Source of the DNA: Nemania diffusa
Lineage: Eukaryota; Ascomycota; Sordariomycetes; Xylariales; Xylariaceae
Assembly (NCBI GenBank): GCA_038501195.1
Contig: JBBPUQ010000008.1
Location: 1,406,001 to 1,470,000 of the forward strand
Reading direction: 5' to 3'
DNA: 64,000 nt
The notes beneath the pieces were generated by a model that was given only the letters and a program-made list of their open reading frames with translations, ran no database searches and was not told the DNA's origin. A program made the position numbers and the translations under genes. This document shows positions 47,393 to 59,133 of this stretch, one piece after another. How positions within the stretch are numbered: the first letter of the stretch is position 1; each line of letters starts with the position of its first letter.

Positions 47393-48742
47393 TTTAGCGA
47401 TTGGGTGTATATAACGTCTAGTACGGAGAAAGATATTCTGTTATCTAGACTGGCCGCGGGAGGGAAGACGTGGCAAGTGGAAATGAGCGAGATGGGATAA
47501 AAAGTAGGTAAGAAGAGAAAAGCAATTAGGTTGGTAAGTAGACCGGTGAGATTGAAAGTTGATGGTCGGTCAGCTAGCTGCCGGGTCTCATGGGCAAGGT
47601 AGGCCGGCGGCGTTCTTTGGTGGGCTCGCTCCCCAGTCGAGTCGGGGTTCCAAATTATTCTTTTCACTACCCTAACCTCCCTGTACCCGTCTCTATCTGT
47701 CTATCTATCTGCGCTATCTAATGGCGAAATAGGTATAGAGTGGGTATAGAATAGTGAAAGTCCCCACTGTCCCCGCAGGATGGCTGCTCGGAGCCAGTGA
47801 GACGCTAGCGCGGTGCCGGCAAGCACCCAATCCCAAGGTGGTCTGATGCAGCAATGGCGAATCAGAAGCGTTCTAATTGTTCGTTGCTCTGTGTCTTTTC
47901 CTCTTCTACCACTGACCAGAAATCGTCAACCTTTGCGGGACCGCTAAAATGGAAAACCCCGAACCCGACAACTCTGTTATCGCCCAATGCCTTACCCATT
48001 TCAAGCCCTTGGACCCTTCAATATTCTCAGCGCATACTCCGATCACCGCACTTTTAAGACTGCCGAGGATTACGTAGATACGCAATGACCTTCGGTATGT
48101 CGAGCAAGTGAGTACATACAGGTATTGATAATAATACATATCTGAACTACCGTGTAGGCACTGAGTCAGTATGTATTAATTATGTACTTATAGTAAGCAG
48201 CATGACACGACCCTCAAAATTGCATAACTTGTGCAGAGATGAGGTGAAGTACACTGGTGTTCCGACCCGAGTGGATGCGACTTGGACTTTGGCGGGGATG
48301 GTGGTACCTGTCCCCAGAGTCCAAATGCCTACCTAATACAACCACTCCAATGTACTACTCCGTACGCGTATATAGGTATGTCAAGCCGAATACGAGTAGA
48401 ACAAGTTCGAATTCTATCTTCTTTCAATTCCCAGATACGTCTGTATTTAAATGGGTTGACCCGCACTCTGTATATGATTAGACACTGGCGGCTTGCCTTT
48501 TGTTCAACTCAAGCTCTCGAATCTCACAGAGACAAGACCGTATACCTAATTCCAGCCCGCTCGGGTCCGTATGAATCCGGTACTCCGCATACGACAGTCC
48601 GCCTTATGGGATGGAAAAGTGGGGGACTCCGGGAATCAGCACTCTTAATCTATCTTGTGGCCCATTATCCCGTTATTCGCATCGATGATATCTGTCAAGC
48701 ACGTAGATGACATGACACTGGGCAATCTCTCCCTCAGGCAAT
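47393..48742. other. Intergenic, no supported gene
   Basis: About 1.35 kb between the CYB5 start and the CAP1 stop. It should contain the CYB5 promoter. The short frames at 48257-48710 have no domain. Confidence 0.5.
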
Positions 48743-49864
48743 TCACCTTCGCGAGCTACCACCCCCGATGTCCTGCCCTACCCGGTAGCTAGCCACCCTG
48801 TCCCATTCAATCTTTTGCCTCGTTATCGGAAGCTGTCTACGCAAGCTCTTGAAGGCACCCTCGCTTAGGCTCGTGAAGCCCCTGTTCAGCTCTTCTTGGT
48901 ACTTCCTCTCGCCTGCCGCGATCTCTTTGCAGATGCCTGCACCTGTGTCGGAAGATACAGAGGCCGTAACAGGTTTGTTGGTCAAGAGACGCACATTACC
49001 GTCTTCGTAGTAGTGCACGTCCACCTTGACACTGCCCTCGAGGTTTCCTGACGAAGGATCGAAAATGTATAGGGATCGCCACCGTCCGTTCCTAGTTCAT
49101 CTACTATAAGTTGCATCCCTTTAATCCGGGTTCGTAGTTGTGAAGTCATACCAGAAATTATTCGGGCTGTACTTGTTTGCCACAATAATGATAGCAACCT
49201 TCGTATCGTTGTCTGTGGGAAATACGCCATACGAGGCTCTGGGGTAGTGCTCCTGAACGTATGTTGACAAGCTCTTCAGCGTTGATTTCCTGCATCAACT
49301 GTCAACCTTCCTGAAACCAACCCTGTCGTAATCGAATAACAACGTACACCAACTCTGCCTGGGAACCATCTAAGACATAGCTTTTGACATCGCTTGCTTT
49401 CTGCTCAGGTATTATTATCTATCGAGAATCGGATATGCAAGGGGCCTCGTCGAACCTGCGTAGCGTGATCAAAGGCGAAACTGGACGAGCTCTCGACATC
49501 GAAGTATCGGCCATCCCCGAGCGAGTTGTGAGAACTTATGATGACCTGCTGGCTACCGCCAGGCAGTTTGACCGTGGCAAACTGCTCCTCGTTGTATTTC
49601 TCGAAAGCCGGACCCAGCTCGGAGACGAGCGAGGGGTCGTTGACGGTTAGAGTCTTGATGTCTGCGGGGTTGCGTAAGAGACGGTCGGGACCTTCGCGAC
49701 GTCGGTCTGGGGGTTGCGCATACCATTTATCACATCTGCCAACTGATTCCTATTTAGCTTTCGAGCTGTACAAGTGTTTGACCGCGGTGGCGTAAGCTGT
49801 TTCCTACCTCTCCCGGCGGGGCGCCCTCCACAAAGGACTCAATCGTGGCTAGCGAGGAGGCCAT
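48743..49864 (-). CDS. CAP1: F-actin-capping protein subunit alpha
   Basis: The alpha subunit of the CapZ heterodimer that caps actin filament barbed ends in cortical patches and at hyphal tips. Six exons (minus): 49864-49808, 49742-49724 (19 nt), 49661-49456, 49400-49348, 49289-49152 and 49091-48743. These total 273 aa, the usual length. Introns are 55-65 nt. The joins rebuild LADVINDIKTLTVNDPSLV, then FDHATQKASDVKSYVLDGSQ, then AELVKSTLKSLSTYVQEHYP. They also rebuild KYSPNNFWNGRWRSLYIFDP, all recognisable CapZ-alpha segments. The C-terminus VDVHYYEDGNVRL and FKSLRRQLPITRQKIEWDR is the actin-binding end. Without splicing the locus looks frameshifted and stop-ridden; all breaks are explained by introns. 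One donor (GTTCGA) is weak. Confidence 0.92.
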
Positions 49865-50765
49865 CTTAGGGTCGGAACTCTCGACAGAGCTTCAACCGCG
49901 GATAGGCGAATGTAGTGGCTGATATTTATCCTCCTAGCGATTTGCCTTATTTGCTAATGGGCCGTGTTCAATAAAATTTGAGCCGTGGAATGTATGTCGA
50001 GGTGGGAAGGTTGTCATACTAGGTACCTCACGAATTGGGTATGTGGGTAGGTTTAACCTGGAACTTGGAAGTACCACGATCCTAGCCTGATCTGCCCGCT
50101 TGATTTGGATACTTGAAATAAACGGAGAGTAGTTACCCAATAAAACGGTCTCCTTACGGTAACCGGCACTGTTGGACCAGACCAGTGAAAGAGAATGCTT
50201 TTATGGGGCTCCCGGTATAACATAACAACATAATTTAACTTAGAGGTTTAGATACGGTACATAAACACCAAAATATTGCTAGGATGAATATTTTCAACCA
50301 AAGAGGCTACGATTTCTCAAGGAGTACACGACAGCCATGCTTCCTATGATGGATATAGATACCTAACAGACGTGCTTAAAACTGAAGCACGTTTTTCACG
50401 TGTGAAGCTAGCCGAGTTTAAGTAAAAGCAGCGACTCCGCTAAGCCATATTTGTGAAAGCATAAGTAGAAACATTTGAAGTAGCTAAGCTGTAGCAACCT
50501 GCGACCCAACTTAGGCCCATACTTGTATCTATGTTTCTTGTCTCTTCATCTCCGTCTATAACACATAGACCTAATAAATTTTGAATATGCTCTGAAACAT
50601 TATCTACAGTACCTGTATGAAACGCTTTCTTACGCTAAAACATGCAACCCGCTTTGCAGTAGCGAGTACCTAAGTAGATACTTGATCATCCGCCATCGCA
50701 TATTGCTTAAACATGCATGAAGGTGCCACCCCCAGCACAAGTATATGTCCGGTATGTGCCCAAAT
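49865..50765. other. Intergenic, no supported gene
   Basis: About 0.9 kb between the CAP1 start and the BCKDHB stop, AT-rich in 50200-50760. It should contain the CAP1 promoter. Nothing else recognised. Confidence 0.5.
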
Positions 50766-52035
50766 TTAATATTCCACCAACTTCTTGATCCCGTCATAAA
50801 TCCCTATTGCACTGTTAGCCAAGCTAGAATGATTCCCCTCCTCTCAGCTTTAGACCCGACTTACTAGCAACATCGGGGATGTTAAACTTCTCGAACATCA
50901 AGGGCATATGTATACTCCAACCAGCGACCCGAGTGACGGGTGCCTCAAGCCGCAGGAACGTTTCTGCGTCTCCTTGGATGGCTGCCGATACCTCAGCCCC
51001 TACACCAGCGTTAATCATGGATTCGTGCACGACCATGCATCTCCCTGTTTTCCGGACACTGGCGAACACCGTTTCCCTGTCCCAGGGATATATCGTTCGC
51101 AGATCGATGAGCTCGACAGTGATACCCAGATCCTGCTCTGCCTTCTGAAGGGCCGCCTGGCAAGTGTATATGGGCTGTCCGTATGATATAATAGTCACGT
51201 TTTCTCCCTCTTTGAGTACCTCTGCCTTGGAGAGCGGTAATGTGTACGGACTAGTAGGCACTTGCTCTACTGCCGCCCGATATAAGATCTTGGGCTCCAT
51301 AAAGATGCACGGATCGTTGCTCCGGATGGCAGACAACAACAAGCCTTTTGCTTGAAGCGGGGATCGAGGCATAATGACTCTCAAGCCAGGGATGTGTGTG
51401 AAGAGACTCTCAGGCGATTGAGAGTGATACAAGGCTCCGTGGCCAACGCCACCGCAGGGCATTCTAACCGTCAAGCCACCGACGCTTCGACCCGTCCTCC
51501 CCTCGCGGTACCTGTACTTTGCTGCCTCATTTACGAGCTGGTCGAAGGCGGGGAAGACGTAGTCCGCAAACTGTATCTCCGCAACCGGGCGCATACCCTC
51601 AGCAGCCAGGCCGATACCGAAACCCATGATGCCTTGCTCTGTAAGCGGTGTGTTAAAAACACGGTCTGCCCCGAAGTCTTCGGCAAGCTTCATAGTACAG
51701 CGAAAGACACCGCCAAAGGCCACATCCTCACCAAAGATGAGCACGTTCTCATCTTCGGCAAGCGCAGTAGCTAAAGCGTCATTGACCGCCTGGAACAAGT
51801 TCATGCGCTTCGTCGTGCCATTCTTCACCTCGGGCGATAGCTCCGAACTGCTCAGTGCCGCCTGTGGACTATGTGCTAATATAGGTGTCGTAGAGTAATC
51901 GGTTGGGATATTGAGTCGCGCATTTGGCGGGTGTGTCGAATAATGCCGGTTACACACAATCGCTGCTCTTGGGGGGTTGAAGGACGAGGACGCCAGCGTC
52001 CTCCTTAGTGAACGAAGCAAAATATGGTTCTTCAT
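50766..52035 (-). CDS. BCKDHB: Branched-chain 2-oxoacid dehydrogenase E1 subunit beta
   Basis: The mitochondrial E1-beta subunit that, with E1-alpha and thiamine diphosphate, decarboxylates the 2-oxoacids from Leu, Ile and Val. Exon 1 is 52035-50865 and a 38-nt terminal exon is 50803-50766. The 61-nt intron (GTAAGT donor, CAATAG acceptor) converts an off-family ending into NIPDVARIYDGIKKLVEY. The protein is 402 aa. The N-terminus MKNHILLRSLRRTLASSSF is a presequence. Core motifs include MNLFQAVNDALATALAED, FGEDVAFGGVFRCTMKLAED, FNTPLTEQGIMGFGIGLAAE and EIQFADYVFPAFDQLVNEAA. The transketolase C-terminal domain carries VELIDLRTIYPWDRETVF. The segment GGVFRCT favours BCKDH over pyruvate dehydrogenase E1-beta. 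The gene diverges from the GH5 glucanase gene. Confidence 0.93.
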
Positions 52036-52555
52036 GGCGAACAGAGTTATTCTAACGGGCAAATCACACCATCGACAACCAATTGATGATATGGTCTCAG
52101 AAAGAAAAGCAGCTCACGAGCAATAGAAGAAGTTCCTCATCGTCATAAGCCGGAATAGGTCGCTTAGTTGCGGCATTCCATTTCATTGCCCAGGTACTTC
52201 TTACCCCAGACCGACCTTTGCATTAGACGGGGTTAGGTACCTCCCTAATCCATTTAGCGTGGTAGGTACCCACAGGACCTAAGCCGCCCAATAACCCCGC
52301 TAACTTCCACGCCGGCCTCAATCGTGACGATACCTATGAATAATATGGGGCAGATTGTTGCCCGGTCAACAACTTGATGACGGTGGCTTTAATTTCCAGC
52401 ATGTCCTGCATTGCGGGACCTGCAAGTTCCCGGCTGTCGAGTGCAGATGCCAAGAAATCCTCTTTAGATTCTCTCCAGAAATAGATTAAACGTTGCGCTC
52501 TGAGACCGCCCGTCATATCTATTTGATAACCTGTCAACTCGTCCCCCTCTTCAAC
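52036..52555. promoter_or_regulatory. Divergent promoter region, BCKDHB / GH5 glucanase
   Basis: About 520 bp separate the BCKDHB start (minus) from the glucanase start (plus), so both promoters lie here. A minus-strand frame of 60 codons (52516-52334) overlaps the glucanase leader and has protein-like composition, but no family was recognised. Confidence 0.5.
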
Positions 52556-54862
52556 ATGGCACCCGGTGATGACCGTGACCCAAGGGAGCGTCGTCGTAGA
52601 GACTCCGACACGCATAGGAAACACCATGAAAGACGCAAATCCCGAGGTCATGGCACTCCGTCTGCCTCCGAAGGATCGGGCGGCCGCTCGAAACAGAAGC
52701 TTTCCATGAACGCTCTAGCGCAGCTCAACGACATAAACACCAGAGATTACATTCCAGAGCCGTCTCAAGCGCGAAAGCCTGAACGGAAGCGAAGGAAAAA
52801 TCCACCCCGGCGAGAGGAATACGAGATCGTCGACCCAGAATATGAATCGCCACGGAGGGAGCGAGCTAGGGCATATGAATCCAGAGATTCGGATAGAGAA
52901 TACAATACTCCACGGAGAACAAGGCGACGCCAAAATGAATATTCAGAGTCGGAAAGAGAACCTGAGTCACCGAGACGCCCAAGACGGACCCGTACATACG
53001 CAGAACCCAACTTCGACGACGATGACGAAGAGGATCCACATGTAGAACACGAGAGGAGACGCAACAGAAGGAGGAAAAAGAGGATCGTCAGTGGTGCCAT
53101 TGTCGAGGAAGGCAGATCAACTCCCGAAATACGAGGCGGCATTGGGAGTAAGCATAGTAGTTATAACAGCATTGAGCACGAGAAATCGATGCCATACAGT
53201 CCCCCAAAATGGTACAGGAAGAAGAAGAGATGTGAGTTGACATAGTACAACATTCTTGGAGCTTAACCACTGACCACGTACACAGGGATCATAGCGGGAG
53301 TTGGGCTCGTTGTGCTTATCATCATCATAGTGGTTGCTGTGGTCGTGAGCAAAAAGAACGCTACTAAGACATCCGGCGGATCAGGTCTCAGTGGCATGAA
53401 TGAAGATAGCGTACCAACGGCCGCACGGGGAACATACCTTGACCCATTCACGTGGTATGATACCACGGACCTTAATGTCACTTACACAAACCAGACAGTT
53501 GGCGACCTTCCGGTTATGGGACTATTTACAACTTGGGACGACTCTACAGCAGCAAACGACAATGTCCCGGCCCTTAATAAGGCCTGGGGCGATTATGCTA
53601 CGAACCCGGCGCGGGGGGTCAGTCTCGGCGGTTGGCTTTCATTGGAGCCTTTCATTACGCCCTCTCTCTTCGACTACGATAGTCGACTAGGGATTGTGGA
53701 CGAGTGGACGCTAAGCACCTACCTCGGGCCAAAGACGACTGCCTCGACGATTGAGAAGCATTATGCCACTTTCGTTACTGAGCAGACGTTCCAAGAGATA
53801 CAGGATGCAGGGCTTGATCACGTCCGCATCCCCTACAGCTACTGGGCGGTGCAGACCTATGATGAAGACCCGTACCTATTCCGGATATCGTGGCGGTATC
53901 TCCTGCGTGGCATCGAATGGGCACGCAAATACGGGCTACGTGTAAATCTCGACCTACATGGACTTCCTGGGTCACAAAATGGCTGGAACCATAGTGGGCG
54001 ATTAGGCCCTATTGGTTGGCTAAATGGAACGAACGGTGACCTAAACGCACAACGCTCTCTCGATGTACACGACCGGCTGTCTAAATTTTTCGCACAAGAC
54101 AGATACAAGAACATAATCACGTTTTACGGGCTCGCCAATGAACCCCAGATGGTAGAACTATCCGCCAGTGCCGTGGTGGCATGGACGGAGAAAGCATATA
54201 ATATGATACGAAGCAACGGGCTCACATGGCCGAATGTCGTGTTTGGGGATGGATTCATGGGACTTGCGAACTGGCAGGGCTTGCTGACGGGGTACCCGAC
54301 CCTGATCCTAGATGTCCACCAGTATGTCATCTTCAACAACGATCTGATCAAGTTCACGCACCAGGAAAAAATCCAGTATGCGTGCACCGACTGGACGCAG
54401 CAGGCGGAGCAGTCGCTGAGCACATCGACGGGATATGGCCCGACCATGTTCGCCGAGTGGTCCCAGGCCGACACTGACTGTGCCGAATACCTAACTAACG
54501 TCGGCTGGGGCAACCGGTGGACAGGCACGTACGACTCGGGCAACTCATCCACCCAGGCCCTAACGCCCATGTGCCCGGCAGCGAGCTCGAGTTGTTCGTG
54601 CGATGGCGCCAACGCCTCCCCCAGCGGCTACAGCGATACCTACAAGAAGTTTCTTCTCATGTTCGCTGAGGCCCAGATGACATCCTTCGAGAAGGGCTAC
54701 GGCTGGTGGTACTGGACCTGGGACACAGAATCCGCGACCCAGTGGAGCTATCGCCAGGGCCTAGCGGCTGGCATCTTGCCCGCGAAGGCGTACGATCGCG
54801 ACTTCAATTGCGACTCGGACGTGCCCGATTTCAGCGACTCGGGGCTTGTTGAAACATATTGA
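52556..54862 (+). CDS. exgD: Glucan 1,3-beta-glucosidase, GH5, type II membrane (ExgD-like)
   Basis: An exo-1,3-beta-glucanase of glycoside hydrolase family 5 anchored in the plasma membrane, acting on wall beta-glucan. Exon 1 is 52556-53231 and exon 2 is 53286-54862, with a 54-nt intron, giving 750 aa. Residues 1-225 are a cytoplasmic, highly charged Arg/Glu/Ser-rich region with repeated (E)SPRR-type units. One membrane helix follows (about 227-248, IIAGVGLVVLIIIIVVAVVV) across the splice junction. The luminal catalytic barrel begins ARGVSLGGWLSLEPFITPSL, with HVRIPYSYWA, LDLHGLPGSQNGWNHSG, and the acid/base Glu near 511 (YGLANEPQ). The nucleophile Glu is near 616 (TMFAEWSQ). N-glycosylation sites (NVT, NQT, NHS, NGT) are present. 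Architecture matches Aspergillus ExgD. Confidence 0.94.
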
Positions 54863-57800
54863 GTCCAACATAAACTGCACATTTTAGGTAGGGGGATTTC
54901 ATGGGTTGTGAAATAGATCTACACATAGCTGTTCTAGAGTCACGCTATTGTCTTTCACAGGGTCGGCGTTGGTTTCGGTGCATATTTGGTTGGTTAGTTG
55001 GTCACGCAGCAATGCTTGGATACGAAATTTCAAAAGGAGGTTCAGGATGAGGCTCTTTCCACATATAATGAGCAAGTAGAATTGTCTTTCGACATCTAGC
55101 ACGCAAGGCATGTAATCGTACGATTGTTGCAGAAGCTATGGGACGATACAGCATCTTAGCAAGCTGAAAGTTCCTAATAGAGCACAGATTGAAACATGAC
55201 CACCCTCAATATTTGCAGATTTCAGGCTCGAAGAGGCCACCCATACGACAGGAAACCCATCTAGATACTAGCGACGACTAACATTATCCCCAGCGCAGTC
55301 AACTCACCGACTCAAGCAGAGTTGAGGCTCAAGGAGATTACTGTGCATTATCCACTCACATCCATATACCACGCCCCGTGTCTGAGGTTTAGTAGAACGA
55401 CACGCGATGTTTTAAGGAAATAACGGACCATTTCTTAAAGACGCCAAGAATGGAACATATAAGCCATGGCCCCTGTCTACATTACAGCCCCAGATACCGT
55501 TGAGTCGCCCAAGCCTCCTGATGTAACCCAGCGTATGATTGTAATGACTCAACGTATCTCTGCAGCAGGACAATCGGCAGCTCTCGCTAGGAGATAAAAA
55601 TGCGCTCACGATCTTTCGCCATATCAGTCGACCCAGTCAGCGCTCAAAACAAGGATGGTTGGGAGCTCAAAGTAAAGCGAGCCGGGGTCGCAAGGTTTCG
55701 CAACAGACCGGTCTTTGGTTAACTGATTTGGTTGGCCAGCGCCTGACATCAGGGCTGGCTGAAAAAGCCGAAAACAATCGAGAGATGTAACCATGTGCCG
55801 CAGATCATTGATGATGCACGGAGGCAGACACGAGGTTGGACAGCGGCAGCGCCAGCGAGGTGCAAACGTCGAACGAGGCACGATGCGGCTGAAGCGCAAA
55901 AGACCAAAAAGTATGGGAAGCAATACCTCCCCACCTACCCACACTTACGCAGTACCAACCCATACACATAACGGTACAGAGAAAGGGAAAAAGAAAAAAA
56001 AAGGAGGCCCACTTGGAAGTGCCGTGATAATATGGGGGCCAAGAACCTCGCCCGCAAAACGCCTGGTTCACTGGTACCTGACTAATGTACTGCGATGGGA
56101 TGGGCTAGCTGGCGTGAGGACACTGGACCAAGATGTGCGGTCCTTGCTGCAGGCTGGGACATGCACGATCCATATTCCACCCACTCGTAGCGAAACTTGG
56201 GTAGCGCGCGTATTGAGGCTCACCGATTTCCCTCTTTCGAAGTCATTACATGCGTACTTACGTAGACAAACGTACCATACTGCAGTAGGACTTACTCATG
56301 CTGTCTGGTCGCGAGTCGGAGAACCCGTGGGGCGAGTTGTTTTCCAAACAGTTCGATGCGAAGTCGAAACCACCCCAGCCCAAAAGATCGCTGGAATAGT
56401 TTCATGGAAAGAGTTTCGAGCATCATCAGCCCAGTGTTCTGATACGGTATCCCCGAGATCTGCGTTGCCTGCCTGCTTCGTAGATCGGCAAAACAAGCCG
56501 ATCCCATGAGATCTAATACGGGAGGGAGCGGGAGAGGAACAAGAAACCAGATCCCTTGGCTATGCGTATCCCATAATAGGAAACAAAGGTCCTGATACGA
56601 AGGCTTCGGCCAGAGGATCAACGTCTAACAGGCTGGTCCATAATATCAGATCCTTGTAGATTTGCTTACCCTGACCCAGGCACATCAAGCTTCTCCGGTT
56701 TCGTGTATGTTGGCGCCAGGTACGTGCTTGGATAATGCCGAGTAACAGATGGGGAAGGAAAGGCTTGTTGTCCCCTGTAACGGTGAGGTTAAGGGGTGGA
56801 TCATTGGTTGGCAAGACACGGTATCCCGTCCAACAGGCTTGATGAGAGGCGCCGTCGTTAGTTCACCGTTTATTTCATGCCATCAAAGTCCTAGACAAAC
56901 CGGTGAAGTCGATATATCAACACTCGCATAGTTAGTTTAAGCGCCACCTACGCAAGTGTTGTTATCTTGCAAAAAAGGGGATATTGCAATTAGATGTCTA
57001 GAATTGTACAACTAGATGAGTCGGTTGCCTCCTCTCAACTCGAGGGTTGATAATAAATCAGATACAAACTGCGGTGCTCTAATTCCCTACGGCTGGGGTT
57101 GGAGGAATATTTCCTAGTTCTTGTCTCCCTGTGTGTTAATATTAAGTTCTTGAACCACCGGCTAGAAATTTTCCGTGATTACTTGAGAACCAAACCAGCT
57201 ATCTTAGAAACCAAAAGCAGGCAATCACACGTCAGCTTGGCACAACTGATGTATCTATCGTCTGAGAAAGGACGGTGTGCCCGTAGAATGCACTCAAAAG
57301 TGCATATGCATTCCATGGCAAATATAGTGCGCCATCCGGTTATAGTGAGGGAATGTAATTTTTCATTTTATTCTATTAGGCTACAACGTCCAAATTCGTT
57401 GCCTTTTGCATTGCAGACTGCAATCAAGTTGATACATAAAGTACCACATGCTAGTGCGTTTTCTTATGAGAGGCTTTCAGTACAAAGGCTGGGACGATGT
57501 GTATTAGAGGTGGAGCCTGGCGAGGCCAAGTCTATGAATCCCTTTCCACCAATGATCATGGATAAATAGGTAGGTAAGCATCAATCGAGAGTGGTTAGTT
57601 ATGTGGGTTGCCCTTCCTCTAGTAGTGGTGGTCGAGGATCACCTCCAGGGGATCAATAATTTCTCCGAGTGGTTGGATCTGCAGTCCAGTGCCGTTAAGA
57701 GGATGCAGTGGGGGGGCTCATCAGTTGAAAGTAAATACATACTCCAGAATTGAGTAAGACATGGAGATGTCTCATATGCGAACTTGCGTTTAGTCCTACA

Positions 57801-58716
57801 GACCAATAAACGGTTCGCTTCCGACATGTGGCTATGAATAAGCCCCAGGGTCCGTTACTAATAGATTAGCTGGGTATGTCAGTCTGTTAGTAATTTTGGG
57901 GACTCGAACAGAATCAAGCGAGTTTGGATCTGGTGAGCACCCTGATCGGTAGATGCCAAACTAAAATCCTGCGCGCAGTTGGGCACCACAGTCGAGTGTA
58001 GGTAATTGACATCAGAGCGTTACACAACATCGGACACTTGCAACGGGTAGACGAGGTTGCGTCGTAGTGACGGTGCAGTAGTGCAGCCCGTGCGGTACGG
58101 TAGACGGTCAGGGTCTGGTTTGAGCCGAAATGCATTCGGAGAGGACCACTCCAGGGTCGCACTATCTAATCCCGTCTTGATTAGTTCTAGCTGGCTGCAG
58201 AGTCTTTCGAATTACAAATTCAAGCACGGCAGTAGGACGAAGAGGCAATGGATGCACAATTCGCCTTACGTGTCAAGCAGCAGGCGACGCATATCATAAA
58301 CTGCTGCAAGTGTTCCTATCACCGCAGGACGAAGTCGGCGATGCCCAGCGTCTGTGCTGCGTATCACGAAACTCTCGAGTATTGGTTGGTCTACCTATGT
58401 AGTGTACTGGATAAACATGGTTTCTCCGAATGCGGCCAACCGCCTTGGAAGATGAACCAACCAGCGCGGCCCTCCGCAGAAGGAGGATTAAGTGCTGGGT
58501 GGGAGATGCCTGTTGGAGATGGCGGGCGTGTCCTGAAAGCTCTTTTTGGCGGAGGTGAGTTGTGGTATCTGATAGGGATAGCAACGTGACCTCGATCGAT
58601 ATGACGATCGTTTGGCCAAGAGATAACGAACAAGCGAGCATCTAGCTGTTCAGCAATAGGTCGAGAAGAGCTTTCAAGACGCGTATCCGAATGGGAGAAT
58701 TTACGAGTAAGTATCT

Positions 58717-58752
58717 AGATACCTACCCACCTACCTACCTAGGTAGGTATCT
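58717..58752. repeat. TAGGTA-type nested palindrome
   Basis: AGATACCTACC (58717-58727) and GGTAGGTATCT (58742-58752) are perfect inverted arms. Inside the block, ACCTACCTAGGTAGGT (58733-58748) is itself a perfect 16-bp palindrome, so two alternative hairpins can form. Confidence 0.85.
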
Positions 58753-59110
58753 GCCCAGACATGTACTTGGCAATGCAAGTGCTTAACGGCAGTCGATCGA
58801 TTAATGGTGTCGAAGAAACCAAGAGATAGCATAGATGGCCAGTTCATCTTGGCAAGAATGCTTAAAACATCGACGATCCACCTCGGCGCAGAAATGAAAA
58901 CAGGGATACTGGAATATCGATCGGTGAGAATTACCCTACGATTGAGCAGGTTGTTGGAACACGTAAAATTTTAAAAAGGCATTGGCTTAGTCAATGTGGG
59001 ATGGTTGCAGCGAAGATCTTCAGGTACAACACAAGCGACACAAGGACAAGGTCGGCCCTTGTACTCGTCACACACACCATGAATTTTGAGGAGGGGAAGG
59101 AAACGGAGAT

Positions 59111-59133
59111 AAAAAAAAAAAAAAAAAAAAAAA
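59111..59133. repeat. Poly-A run of 23 nt with AAATA/AATAAG flank
   Basis: An uninterrupted A23 run is followed by AATAAG and AAATA-like units to about 59170. On the minus strand this is a long T-run. It could be the poly-A tail of a retroposed sequence, but no body is recognised. Confidence 0.85.

Noticed and set aside
49384..49650. Apparent frameshift and stops in the capping-protein gene
   Set aside because: Introns with consistent phases explain every break, so it is an intact gene, not a pseudogene.
52334..52516. 60-codon minus-strand frame between BCKDHB and exgD
   Set aside because: Protein-like composition, but very short, overlapping the glucanase leader and of unknown family. Not enough to call a gene.
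55793..56509. 238-codon plus-strand open frame
   Set aside because: Longest frame in the desert, but the composition is irregular with a Lys run. It has no domain, no signal peptide, no plausible splice context and a competing frame on the other strand.
57099..57569. 156-codon frame with faint resemblance to transposon-associated helicase C-termini
   Set aside because: No helicase motif can be identified with certainty, so I do not call a mobile element.
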